Assembly: GCA_004138175.2 (NCBI GenBank)
Contig: RYFE02000031.1
Span: 1 to 64,000 of the forward strand
Origin: Chloroflexales bacterium ZM16-3
Lineage (GTDB): Bacteria; Chloroflexota; Chloroflexia; Chloroflexales; Chloroflexaceae
DNA length: 64,000 nt
Direction of reading: 5' to 3'
The position numbers and the translations under genes were made by a program. Of this stretch, positions 31,715-39,989 are shown piece by piece. Each line of letters begins with the position of its first letter. Position 1 is the first letter of the stretch. The notes beneath the pieces are model-generated. The model worked only from the letters and a program-made list of their open reading frames with translations, was not told where the DNA came from and did not search any database.

Positions 31715-33472
31715 ATGCAACTTCCGCCTTCCGACACGATCCCGTCCGCAACGGCCCCCGAGGGAGGAAACCGGCGCATCCTGCTGCTGATCGGCGGCGG
31801 CGTGGCGGCCCTGCTGGTGATCGCCATCGGCGTCGGCATTCTGGCCTGGCAGCTTCTCGGCCGCCGCCCGAACAGCATCCCCCAGCTGCTCGCCGGCGAC
31901 ACCCAGATCTACGCGGCGATCACGCCGAACTTGAGCGACCTGCCCAACATCGACCGCCTCCGCAAGGCATTCCCCGAGGCCATGGACTACCAGAACAATG
32001 CCACGACCAATGATCAGATGAAGGAGCTGATGGGCGTCACCTTCAACGATGACATCGCCCCCTGGATCGGCACGGAGATGGCGGCGGCCGCGAGCGGGCT
32101 GCCCTTCGACCAGATGTTTGACCCAGGCGGCGCGGGCTCGCTCGACAGCGCAGAGATCACCGACCAGGCCCAGGTAATCCTCGTGCTCACCTCGCGGGAT
32201 GAGAAGGCCGCCCAGGCATTCCTCGACAAGCAGCGCCTGTACCGCGAGGGCCAGGGCCAGCAGTTCACCAGCAGCGAGGCGCAGGGCGCGACGATCTACG
32301 CCCAGCAGGGCGGCGACCCCAGCCCGATCGCGGCCTTCGGCATCGTGCGTGGCAATGTGATCTTCGCCACCGGCCCCGACCTGATCGCTGGCATTGCTGC
32401 CCGCGACCCCAATGGCAAAGACACCCTCGCCGCCAGCGCGCACTTCCAGCAGGTGCTCGCCGCCCTCTCGCCTGACCGCCTGGGCTTTGTGTTTATCGAT
32501 GGCGCGCCCATCGCGCGCTCCCTCCAGGCTAATAGCGACCAGGTTATCGGTCAGCTCCAGGGCGACGCTGCTAGCCAGCTGCGCGACCAGCTCAAGAGCG
32601 TCGATGCCCTCCAAGGGGTCGGCTTCTCGCTCAGCGTCCTGGCCGACGGCGTGGCCTTCGATGCCCTCGCCAGCTTCGACCGGGCCGGCCTCGCTCAGGC
32701 CACCCTCGACCAGCTTAGCGAGGCATCCGCCCCGGTCAGCGCCGAGCGCATCGGTCGGATCAGCACCGACACCCTGGCAGCCTTCAGCTTCCGCCTGCCG
32801 TCGACCTTCGGCAAGCAGTTCCGCGACGGCATCGACAGCGTGCCCGGCGTTGATGAGCAGATCGCCGGGTTTGAGCAGCAGACTGGCCTCGACCTCGACC
32901 GCGACCTGCTGAGCTGGCTACAGGGCGAGGCGACGATCGTGCTGCTGCCGGGCGAGGAGATCATGGGCTCGGCCACGCCGGTGAGCGGCTACTTCGCGCT
33001 CAAGCCCAACGACCGGGGCGCCGCGGAGGACGGGATGAGCCGCATCGTGAAGGCGTTCGATGAACTGAGCGGTGGGCAGCTCGGCCTCCACGAAGAGGAG
33101 CTAGGCGGCGTGACTTGGCAGATGGTCGGCCCCGACCAGCAGGCTGTCGGCGGGTATGGCTTCGTCGGCGACGACCTGGTGATCGGGGTTGGCCCGATCA
33201 CGCTGGCCGCAGCGGCAAGCCCTGCCACACCGCTGAGCGGAGATCAGGCATACCAGAGCGGTCTCAAGGCGCTGCCCTCGCCCAACGGCGGCCTGATGTT
33301 TATCAACCTGCCGACGGTGGTTAGCCTGGCCCAGGATCTGGGCGGCATGAGTGACCCGACGGTAGAGGATCGGATCAAGCCCTTCAAGGCGATCACCGCC
33401 GCCGGTGCGCCCGGCATGGACGAGAAGGGCGTCTCCCGTGGCCGTCTCTACCTAGTGATCAGCGGCGAGTGA
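31715..33472 (+). CDS. DUF3352 domain membrane-anchored protein
   Basis: 585 residues. A short N-terminal tail precedes one membrane segment (about 22-46); the rest is predicted outside the membrane and matches the DUF3352 family known from Cyanobacteria and Chloroflexota, with repeated A-Q-A-F-L-D and G-F-V-F-I-D-like elements. Function is unknown. AAGGAGGA at 31699-31706 supports the ATG at 31715; an upstream ATG has no ribosome site. It stands alone and is followed by a nested inverted repeat. Confidence 0.8.
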   Translation: MQLPPSDTIPSATAPEGGNRRILLLIGGGVAALLVIAIGVGILAWQLLGRRPNSIPQLLAGDTQIYAAITPNLSDLPNIDRLRKAFPEAMDYQNNATTNDQMKELMGVTFNDDIAPWIGTEMAAAASGLPFDQMFDPGGAGSLDSAEITDQAQVILVLTSRDEKAAQAFLDKQRLYREGQGQQFTSSEAQGATIYAQQGGDPSPIAAFGIVRGNVIFATGPDLIAGIAARDPNGKDTLAASAHFQQVLAALSPDRLGFVFIDGAPIARSLQANSDQVIGQLQGDAASQLRDQLKSVDALQGVGFSLSVLADGVAFDALASFDRAGLAQATLDQLSEASAPVSAERIGRISTDTLAAFSFRLPSTFGKQFRDGIDSVPGVDEQIAGFEQQTGLDLDRDLLSWLQGEATIVLLPGEEIMGSATPVSGYFALKPNDRGAAEDGMSRIVKAFDELSGGQLGLHEEELGGVTWQMVGPDQQAVGGYGFVGDDLVIGVGPITLAAAASPATPLSGDQAYQSGLKALPSPNGGLMFINLPTVVSLAQDLGGMSDPTVEDRIKPFKAITAAGAPGMDEKGVSRGRLYLVISGE

Positions 33473-33486
33473 TCGCCCTGAGGTAG

Positions 33487-33558
33487 CATGGCTGTTGCAA
33501 CGTCACCTTCGATGGAGGTGCGCAGGTGACTTCGCCCCAGGACGTTGCAACAGCCATG
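33487..33558. terminator. 18-bp stem with nested inner hairpin
   Basis: Outer arms 33487-33504 and 33541-33558 are exact complements; GTCACCT/AGGTGAC forms a second, overlapping stem inside. It lies after the DUF3352 stop codon. The CTTCGCCCCAG and GCAACGTC words also occur in the 21.95 and 46.94 kb elements. Confidence 0.65.
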
Positions 33559-33645
33559 GCAAACGATCCTCTGCTACATCATTGTCCGCATGTGATATGA
33601 TATATGCGGTGTCGTACCCGCCTGATAGTATGAACAGGGTTGTGC

Positions 33646-33873
33646 ATGAAGTCCATCGACCTTCAGCATGGCGTGGTGCCGATCTCCCGAGCTGCGTCCT
33701 CGCTTGCCGCGCTGATCAAGCGCTCACGCGCAGACCAGCAGCCGATCATCATCACGCAGAAGGGCTACCCGAGCGGCGTGTTGCTTGGCATCGAGCTCTA
33801 CACAAAGCTCCAGACCATGGCCGAGGCGCATCAGGACTCCGTAGCGACATCACCGGAGCCCGAGGATGCCTAA
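33646..33873 (+). CDS. Phd/YefM-type antitoxin
   Basis: 75 residues. The N-terminal pattern I-S-R-A-A-S-S-L-A-A-L-I followed by P-I-I-I-T-Q-K-G-Y-P is typical of Phd/YefM antitoxins, which bind DNA and neutralise a RelE or Doc toxin through a C-terminal tail. No intact toxin gene follows; a 21-codon frame overlapping the stop codon may be its remnant. The ATG at 33646 is preferred to a TTG two codons earlier, though neither has a strong ribosome site. Confidence 0.75.
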   Translation: MKSIDLQHGVVPISRAASSLAALIKRSRADQQPIIITQKGYPSGVLLGIELYTKLQTMAEAHQDSVATSPEPEDA

Positions 33874-33931
33874 TACTGCGCTCCAGAAGTTCATTGCCCG
33901 TTGGATTCGACGAACGACCAACGACCAATGA
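33866..33931 (+). pseudogene. possible toxin-gene remnant
   Basis: A 21-codon frame starts eight bases before the antitoxin stop, as toxins in this arrangement do, but ends early in ACGACCAACGACC repeats. It is too short to assign to a toxin family. Confidence 0.25.
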
Positions 33932-34109
33932 CGAAGACGGGGCGTGACACGTGACGTGTGATTTGTGGCTCGGTCATGATCACGCGTCACGGCCAGATGT
34001 TTAAGAAGATCGGCTTCCTTACAGGGAGGGCAAAGGCTCTCCCTGTTTCTTTCGTATCTGGCGGTTGTCTCTGCCACAGCACAGCAGGTGATAGCGATAC
34101 CTGGCGATT

Positions 34110-35129
34110 ATGATGACTTCTGAAATGCCGCTCGCCGATCTGCTGGATCGCGCCATCGCCGCGCGGGCGCACCTGCTCGACGAGCGGCACCAGTCGGCAT
34201 GCCGACTCTTCACAGGCTTCGCCGAGGGCTGCCCGCAGCTGGCGATTGACCTGTATGCAACAACGGCGGTGCTGCATAACTATGCCGACCCACCGGCCGA
34301 GGGAGTGCCCCTGGTGGAGGTGGCCCGCCGCGTGCTGGGTGAGCGACTGCCCTGGCTGAGCGCCATCGTGCTGAAGACGCGCCACGCGGCCACGCCCGAG
34401 GAGCAGGCTGGGAGCATGCTCGCAGGCGAGCGGGCCGCCCGGCGCATCCGCGAGCACGGCGTCTGGTACGCGGTGAACCTGACCCTGAACCGCGACGCAA
34501 GCCTCTACCTGGACACGTCCGGCCTGCGGGCGTGGCTGATCGAGCGGATGGCCGACCTGTCGGTGCTGAACACCTTCGCCTACACCGGCAGCCTGGGCGT
34601 GGCCGCCCTGGCCGGCGGGGCCAGCCGGGTGGTGCAGCTCGACCTGAGCCGACGCTTCATGAACCTAGCCAAGGACTCCTACACGCTCAACGGGCTGCCG
34701 GTGGTGAAGGCAGACTTTCTGACAGGCGACTTCTGGCCGCTGGCCAGCCGGCTGAAGCGGGCGGGCGAGCGATTCGACTGTGTGATCCTCGACCCACCGA
34801 TCTTCGCGGCCACCGGGCACGGCGTGGTCGATCTGGCAAGCAACTACGCCCGCCTGATCAACAAGCTGCGCCCGCTGGTAGCCAGTGGCGGCCGGCTGGT
34901 GGCGATCAACAACGCGCTCTTCCTCAGCGGCGCAGCGTATATGGAGATCCTGGAGTCAGTCTGTCAGGACGGCTACGTGCGCATCGCCGAGCGCATCGAT
35001 GTGCCTGAGGACTGCACGGGATATCCGGACACCCGCGTCGGCGCGCCCGTCAGCGACCCCGCGCCCTTCAATCACGCGACGAAGATAGCGGTGCTTGAGG
35101 TGAAGCATAAGGCGTCGCCCGGCGGCTGA
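34110..35129 (+). CDS. RlmI-like SAM-dependent methyltransferase
   Basis: 339 residues of the class I fold. The SAM site reads N-T-F-A-Y-T-G-S-L-G-V, followed by the acidic D-L-S-R at the end of strand two and the catalytic-loop motif L-D-P-P-I-F. The pattern resembles RlmI/RlmK 23S rRNA cytosine or guanine methyltransferases, but it lacks an obvious PUA domain. The final residues (K-A-S-P-G-G) and the stop codon are supplied by a REP-like repeat. Two consecutive ATGs at 34110 are possible starts; no ribosome site is clear. Confidence 0.82.
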   Translation: MMTSEMPLADLLDRAIAARAHLLDERHQSACRLFTGFAEGCPQLAIDLYATTAVLHNYADPPAEGVPLVEVARRVLGERLPWLSAIVLKTRHAATPEEQAGSMLAGERAARRIREHGVWYAVNLTLNRDASLYLDTSGLRAWLIERMADLSVLNTFAYTGSLGVAALAGGASRVVQLDLSRRFMNLAKDSYTLNGLPVVKADFLTGDFWPLASRLKRAGERFDCVILDPPIFAATGHGVVDLASNYARLINKLRPLVASGGRLVAINNALFLSGAAYMEILESVCQDGYVRIAERIDVPEDCTGYPDTRVGAPVSDPAPFNHATKIAVLEVKHKASPGG

Positions 35130-35249
35130 AGCCGCGTCACGGGAGCCTGCGTCCAGTCGCCCGCCTGCGCGGGCGGTTCTGGCGTCGGCGCAGGCCGACG
35201 CCCGGCGCAACGCGCCCCGTCGGCGCGACTTCCAGTCGCCAGCCGGGAG
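35111..35249. repeat. REP-like element B, copy 1
   Basis: A GC-rich palindromic block. Positions 35182-35244 are identical, in reverse orientation, to 57336-57398. Its left end shares GCCCGGCGGCTGAAGCCGC with element A and overlaps the methyltransferase stop codon. Confidence 0.85.
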
Positions 35250-35345
35250 GGCAGGGACTTTGCACATGCCCTGATATACTCCCCTCTCCCTTTGAGGGTG
35301 AAGGGGCAAGGCCGCCGCAAGAATCGCTTATGTAAAATTATACAC

Positions 35346-36269
35346 CTAATTCCACACGAGGGCCGCCAGCTGGCACAGGGCGGTGCCAACAAGCAGACCG
35401 ACGCTCCAGAAGCCCAGCGCGTCCCAGCGCCCCCGGTCGCGCCAGCCGCGCGCCGCCTGAACCGCCAGCCAGAGGGCAATCGGCGTCGCGCCCAGGCTGG
35501 CCAGGGCTACCCGCCAGGGAAGCCCCCAGACCACCAGCAGCGGCAGCGCGGCGTACCCGACCGCCAGGGCGACCAGATAGATCCGCGACGCACGCCGCAG
35601 GCCCAGCCGCACCACCAGGGTGCGCTTCCCCGCCAGCGCATCCCCCTCCGCGTCCGGCACATTCGCCGCGAGCAGCTGCATAAAATCGAAGAGGCAGAGC
35701 GGTATCACGAGCAGCAGCGGCAGCGGCATGATCGCGCCCGCCTGGAGCACAAAGCCGACCAGGCAGGTCATGCCGGGAATCAGCAGCGCCCCGGCGACCT
35801 CGCCTAGCCCGCGCCAGTTCAGGCGTAGCGGCGGGCTGCTGTAGGCCCAGGCAAGCGTGATCGCCAGAAGCAGCACGCCCAAGCTCATGGCAGGCGCGGG
35901 GCTGATCGCGGCGGCCAGAGCGGCGAGCAGCAGGGCCAGTGCGGCGCATGCCAGGGCGGCGAACAGGGCCGCGCGCGGCGGAAGACGGCCCTCGGGCAGC
36001 ACGCGGCTGCCGCCCGTCCAGCTGGTTGGCGCGTGGTTGAGTCTGTCGGCCTCCAGATCGAAGTAGTCGTTGCTGTAGTGGGCCATCAGCTGGGCGGCGA
36101 GCACCGCCAGCAGCCCCACCGCAGCAAGGGGCCAGCGCGGTGGGGCACCGGCGACGCGCGCGGCGGCCACCCCCAGCCCATAGAAGAGCGTGCCGCCGAG
36201 CAGGTGCAGCGGACGCCCCAGGATCAGCAGATCGATACTGCGCGCGCGCAGCGTCCCCGCGTCACTCAT
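35346..36269 (-). CDS. UbiA-family prenyltransferase, MenA-like
   Basis: 307 residues with eight or nine membrane segments. The two Asp-rich motifs are S-N-D-Y-F-D-L-E-A-D-R near residue 70 and N-V-P-D-A-E-G-D near 195, closest to 1,4-dihydroxy-2-naphthoate prenyltransferases that make menaquinone, though other aromatic acceptors are possible. It overlaps the upstream UbiA gene by four bases (ATGA), so the two enzymes are made together and may act in one pathway. Confidence 0.83.
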   Translation of the reverse strand: MSDAGTLRARSIDLLILGRPLHLLGGTLFYGLGVAAARVAGAPPRWPLAAVGLLAVLAAQLMAHYSNDYFDLEADRLNHAPTSWTGGSRVLPEGRLPPRAALFAALACAALALLLAALAAAISPAPAMSLGVLLLAITLAWAYSSPPLRLNWRGLGEVAGALLIPGMTCLVGFVLQAGAIMPLPLLLVIPLCLFDFMQLLAANVPDAEGDALAGKRTLVVRLGLRRASRIYLVALAVGYAALPLLVVWGLPWRVALASLGATPIALWLAVQAARGWRDRGRWDALGFWSVGLLVGTALCQLAALVWN

Positions 36270-37165
36270 ACAATAGTCCTCGTCAGCTCGTAGAGGCTGA
36301 GCACGCCGAACTCGGTGTAGAAGATCGCCCAGAGAAACATGTAGAAGCCACTGATCGATGACTGAGATTTCAGATCGACGCGCAGACTGGCGAGCCAGAA
36401 CAGCCCGATGATAACGAGGTGACTGAGCAGCAGAAAGAGCGCGCTGCTGCTCGGCAGCAGCAGCAGCCCCAGCACAATCGGGATGCCATAGCAGACGCTG
36501 AGGATGGCCCGACCCAGTCCCAGCACACGCCGCGGCCCCATCCGGGTGGTGAAGGTCTCGATCTGGTGCATCTTGTCCCCGCTCAGATCGGGGATGTCTT
36601 TATAGATCGCAATCACCAGGCCGAAGCCGAAGAAGAAGATGCCAACCAGTGCCAGGGTGATCAGGGGCGGTCGAACAGCGAACACCTGGCTGTAGTGCAG
36701 GGCCAGGCCGAGGTTGGACAGCAGCCCGCGCGCGATGGCAATGCTGATCGCGGCCGGGATCGGGCGACGCTTGAGGCGCATCGGCGGCAGCGAGTAGATC
36801 GTCCCGATCACCATGATCGTGGCCACGGTAAGCAGCAGGTAGGGGCCAGCGATCAGCGCGAGCACCAGGGCCAGGATGCCCGTCGCAACAACGATGCCCC
36901 GGCCCTGGGCCAGGCTCAGTCGCCCGTCGGCCAGCGGGAGCCAGGGCTTATTCACTCGGTCGATATCTACATCGGTGATCTGGTTGAGCCCGACAACGTA
37001 GAGGTTCAGCGACAGACATGCGAGCAGCGCCAGGGCGAGCGGTGCGGCGGCAGCGACACCTGCCTGACGGCCCGCCACAATCAGAAAGATCGTGAATACC
37101 TGAACCGTCGTGGCGATGATAGTGTGTGGGCGGCTGAACGCAATCAGTGTGCGAAGCATCGACAT
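36266..37165 (-). CDS. UbiA-family prenyltransferase, homogentisate-type
   Basis: 299 residues, about nine membrane segments. The first motif, N-Q-I-T-D-V-D-I-D-R-V-N-K-P, and the second, K-D-I-P-D-L-S-G-D, closely follow the homogentisate phytyl/solanesyltransferase pattern of tocopherol and plastoquinone synthesis. Whether homogentisate is the acceptor here is unproven. An AGGAAAG sits just before the start; ATG at 37159 is an equally good alternative. It overlaps the MenA-like gene. Confidence 0.82.
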   Translation of the reverse strand: MSMLRTLIAFSRPHTIIATTVQVFTIFLIVAGRQAGVAAAAPLALALLACLSLNLYVVGLNQITDVDIDRVNKPWLPLADGRLSLAQGRGIVVATGILALVLALIAGPYLLLTVATIMVIGTIYSLPPMRLKRRPIPAAISIAIARGLLSNLGLALHYSQVFAVRPPLITLALVGIFFFGFGLVIAIYKDIPDLSGDKMHQIETFTTRMGPRRVLGLGRAILSVCYGIPIVLGLLLLPSSSALFLLLSHLVIIGLFWLASLRVDLKSQSSISGFYMFLWAIFYTEFGVLSLYELTRTIV

Positions 37166-37387
37166 CGCTTTCCTGTATGTGTGTGCGGCGCTATATGTGT
37201 ATACAGCACTATAAACGATGTCACTTGCGTTAGCAACTTCCGTGCCCTATCAGGCCAGCGGCATGCCCAGGAATGCGCCGTAGCGCGTGGCGGCGGCCTG
37301 GGCCGCGCTGGCCGCTTGCGTAGACCAGAGCCAATGGCCCCGCTCCCTCAAGGGAAGCGGGGAATATCCCTTCCTGACGTATTGACC

Positions 37388-37537
37388 CTAGATCGGTCTG
37401 CGGCCAGTGAGCAGGCGGACGGCGATAACGATCACGGCGATGACGAGCAGCAGGTGGATGAGCCCCCCGGCGACATGAAAGACGCCGAAGCCGAGAATCC
37501 AGAGGATGAACAGGACGACAGCGATGGTCCAGAGCAT
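37388..37537 (-). CDS. Lmo0937-family small membrane protein
   Basis: 49 residues: M-L-W-T-I-A-V-V-L-F start, a glycine-rich turn (H-V-A-G-G-L-I-H), second hydrophobic segment and G-R-R-P-I end. This is the compact two-helix pattern of the Lmo0937/DUF5670 family, common, often stress-induced and of unknown role. AGGAGG at 37543-37548 lies five bases before the ATG. A CCCCGCT-type hairpin follows the stop at about 37340-37364. Confidence 0.82.
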   Translation of the reverse strand: MLWTIAVVLFILWILGFGVFHVAGGLIHLLLVIAVIVIAVRLLTGRRPI

Positions 37538-37710
37538 GGAAGCCTCCTAAGCTAAGATATACCGCTAGCTAGAGGAGCAAATCTCGTGCCAGGGAGCATG
37601 GCAGGCCATACGCCGATCACCAGGCTCCGCGCAACCTTCTCCTGCCGTGCGGCGGTATATGGGCGTCACCTATGTGTCGCCCCGACCGCCGCAGACGAAG
37701 GAGCACGCCG

Positions 37711-38421
37711 ATGCACGCCCCTGCCAGCTACCACCTCCGCCTCAAGGAGCTCCCGCCCGACTCGCAGCCCCGCGAGCGGCTACGCGATGCAGGCCCAGCC
37801 GCCCTGTCCGACGCCGAGCTGCTCGCCATCCTGCTGCGCGTGGGCGTGGCAGGCACCAACGTGCTTCAGCTCGCCCAGCAGCTGCTCGTCGAGCACGGCG
37901 GCTGGACGGGACTCCAGCGCGCCGACTACGCCGAGCTGTGCCGCCGTCATGGCGTGGGCGAGGCCAAGACGGCCACGCTCAAGGCCGCCCTAGAGATCGG
38001 CCGCCGCCTGCTGATCACCGGCGCTGACGAGCGACCGCAAATACGCAGCCCTGCTGACGTCGCTAGTCTTCTAATGGTCGAGATGGGCCACCTTGACCAA
38101 GAGCACCTGCGCACCGTCCTGCTCGACACCAAGAACCGTGTCCAGCAGATCGCGACGATCTATGTCGGCTCGGTGAACACCGCCGTCATCCGGGTCGGCG
38201 AGGTCTTCCGCGACGCGGTGCGCAAGAACAGCACGGCGATGATCGTAGTTCACAATCACCCCTCGGGCGATCCGACGCCCTCGCCGGAGGACATCCTCGT
38301 CACCCGGCAGATTGTCGAGGCCGGGAAGCTCTTGGATATCGACATCCTCGACCATCTGGTGATCGGGCGCGGGCGCTACGTGAGTATGCGCGAGCGTGGC
38401 CTGGGATTCCCTAGCCCTTAA
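37711..38421 (+). CDS. radC: RadC-family JAB/MPN protein
   Basis: 236 residues. An N-terminal helix-hairpin-helix-like region precedes a JAB/MPN+ domain with the metal motif [11 protein letters not shown] near residue 180. RadC was named for DNA repair but its role is disputed. AAGGAG at 37698-37703, seven bases upstream, decides the ATG at 37711. Its 3' end overlaps the convergent LysR gene by 11 bases. Confidence 0.93.
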   Translation: MHAPASYHLRLKELPPDSQPRERLRDAGPAALSDAELLAILLRVGVAGTNVLQLAQQLLVEHGGWTGLQRADYAELCRRHGVGEAKTATLKAALEIGRRLLITGADERPQIRSPADVASLLMVEMGHLDQEHLRTVLLDTKNRVQQIATIYVGSVNTAVIRVGEVFRDAVRKNSTAMIVVHNHPSGDPTPSPEDILVTRQIVEAGKLLDIDILDHLVIGRGRYVSMRERGLGFPSP

Positions 38422-39292
38422 TTTGCTCGATCAGGTAGTCGCGCATGCGGGCGGCAGCGGGGGCGAGTGCGCGCCCCTCATGGACGATGAGGGCCATCGT
38501 GCGGCTGATCGTCGGGCTGTGCAGGGGCACCACGGTCAGGCGCTCGCCGCCGCCAAGGGCGAGGCGCGGGATCACCGCCACGCCCAGATTCGCCTCTACG
38601 AGGCGTAGCAGCAGCGCCATTGAGCCGCTGTCGAGCACTACGTGGGGCGCAAAGCCTGCCTGTCGGCATGCCTGGGTGAGCGCCTGGCGCACCGATCTAG
38701 CCGGCGAGTAGAGCAGGAACCGCTCCTCGCTCAGGTCGGCGAAGCTGAGGGTCGAGGAGTCCGCGAGGCGGTGCTCGTTGGCTAGCACCAGGACTAGCGC
38801 CTCACTGAACAGCTCGGTGACAACTAGGCCGCGCTGCACCACCGGCAGGTTGACGACAGCCATGTCGATCTGGCCATCGTTCAGGCGCTGGAGCAGATCC
38901 TGCGAGTCACCCTCGACAATATGTAGCTCGACGTTCGGATTGCTCTTGTGGAAGCGGCGCAGCACATCGGGGAGCAGCCGCTCGGCCACCGAGGGCGGCG
39001 CGCCGAGGGCCACCCGCCCGCCCTGCACACCGCCGCGCTCGCGCAGCTCTGCCTTCGCAGCCTCGACATCGGCCAGGATGGTGCGCGCATGCACCAGCAG
39101 CACCTTGCCCGTCTCGGTGAGCCGCAGCCTGCGGCCCACCCGCTCAAAGAGCGGCCCGCCGCCCAGCTCGCGCTCCAGATCCTTCAGCTGCTTAGTGATC
39201 GCCGGCTGGGCCACCGCCAGCTCAATCGCCGCCCGCGACACATGCTCGTGGCGCGCCACGGTGGTGAAGTAGATCAGGTGTCGAAGCTCCAT
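38411..39292 (-). CDS. LysR-family transcriptional regulator
   Basis: 293 residues, the normal family length. The N-terminal winged helix-turn-helix (about 1-60, with [15 protein letters not shown]) is followed by a two-lobed effector domain beginning G-R-V-A-L-G-A. LysR proteins usually regulate a divergent neighbour, here the 121-aa gene at 39518 or the structured RNA before it. Target and effector are unknown. Confidence 0.93.
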   Translation of the reverse strand: MELRHLIYFTTVARHEHVSRAAIELAVAQPAITKQLKDLERELGGGPLFERVGRRLRLTETGKVLLVHARTILADVEAAKAELRERGGVQGGRVALGAPPSVAERLLPDVLRRFHKSNPNVELHIVEGDSQDLLQRLNDGQIDMAVVNLPVVQRGLVVTELFSEALVLVLANEHRLADSSTLSFADLSEERFLLYSPARSVRQALTQACRQAGFAPHVVLDSGSMALLLRLVEANLGVAVIPRLALGGGERLTVVPLHSPTISRTMALIVHEGRALAPAAARMRDYLIEQIKG

Positions 39293-39410
39293 CGCCGCCC
39301 CGCTGTTAACCTTTGAAGTATCAATAAAGCATAAACGATATATTAGACAGTTGCAATGGGCGCTGCTATCCTACGACAAGCACCAATAAGATAGTCGAGC
39401 AACGAGGCAC

Positions 39411-39471
39411 GGCATCGGATGCAGGGAGCGGGCAGGGTCGCCCGCACACCTGGCAGGCGATGCCGTTTTTT
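39411..39471 (+). terminator. branched stem with T6
   Basis: GGCATCG (39411-39417) pairs with CGATGCC (39458-39464), enclosing a GCGGGC/GCCCGC hairpin and followed by T6. It lies between the LysR start and the next gene and could end a short RNA or attenuate that gene. Confidence 0.45.
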
Positions 39472-39517
39472 GTGCCCCGCCCCACTGATGTATCATCTTA
39501 CTTGAAGGAGAAGACCG

Positions 39518-39883
39518 ATGACCAGCGTGTTTGCCTCCATCGCCAGCAATGCAGAGGTTCACCCCGGCCAAATTGTCTTCCTGATCGGCGGGGAGCAGCC
39601 TGATCGTCTGACCTCCATGCTCGGTGCCTACCTTGATCGACCGGATGTCGAGCGGGTCGTGCTGCTGACGGGAACCCCGGCGGTGGCCGCACGGGTTGCC
39701 GCGCCCTACGCGGATTATCGCGAAGAGGGCCGCCTGGTGACGGTGGTGGCCGGCGATGACATCGACGGCGCGCTCTGGGCGGCCCGGCGGGGCTGGGGCG
39801 AGCCCGATGCCATGATCACGATGCCCCTTGAGCACCGGGTGGCCCTGACGGCCTTCGGGTCGCGGGCGATCGCCGCCGATTAG
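39518..39883 (+). CDS. hypothetical protein, Rossmann-like
   Basis: 121 residues with alternating strands and helices (I-V-F-L-I-G-G, R-V-V-L-L-T-G-T) suggestive of a Rossmann-type fold, but no cofactor motif or family is recognised. AAGGAG at 39505-39510 is seven bases from the ATG. A 20-bp hairpin ends the unit. Confidence 0.7.
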   Translation: MTSVFASIASNAEVHPGQIVFLIGGEQPDRLTSMLGAYLDRPDVERVVLLTGTPAVAARVAAPYADYREEGRLVTVVAGDDIDGALWAARRGWGEPDAMITMPLEHRVALTAFGSRAIAAD

Positions 39884-39942
39884 AGCACTGAGCAGCATGC
39901 TTGAGCCACTGAGGCACTGAACGATGTCACGTGCCGCAGATG

Positions 39943-39985
39943 CACAAAGAGGGGCAGGACGCGGTGCGTCCTGCCCCTCTTTGTG
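39943..39985. terminator. 20-bp bidirectional hairpin
   Basis: Arms 39943-39962 and 39966-39985 are exact complements with a 3-base loop, and the right arm ends in CTCTTTGTG. It lies between convergent genes. Confidence 0.8.
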
Positions 39986-39989
39986 GATT

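Noticed and set aside
37241-37340. Minus-strand stretch reading like a protein C-terminus (S-T-Q-A-A-S-A-A-Q ... G-M-P-L-A)
   Set aside because: Codon pattern is suggestive of a gene remnant, but there is no start, ribosome site or family match.
37586-37993. Frame overlapping the start of radC
   Set aside because: RadC is supported by motif and ribosome site in another frame; this one shows no family features.
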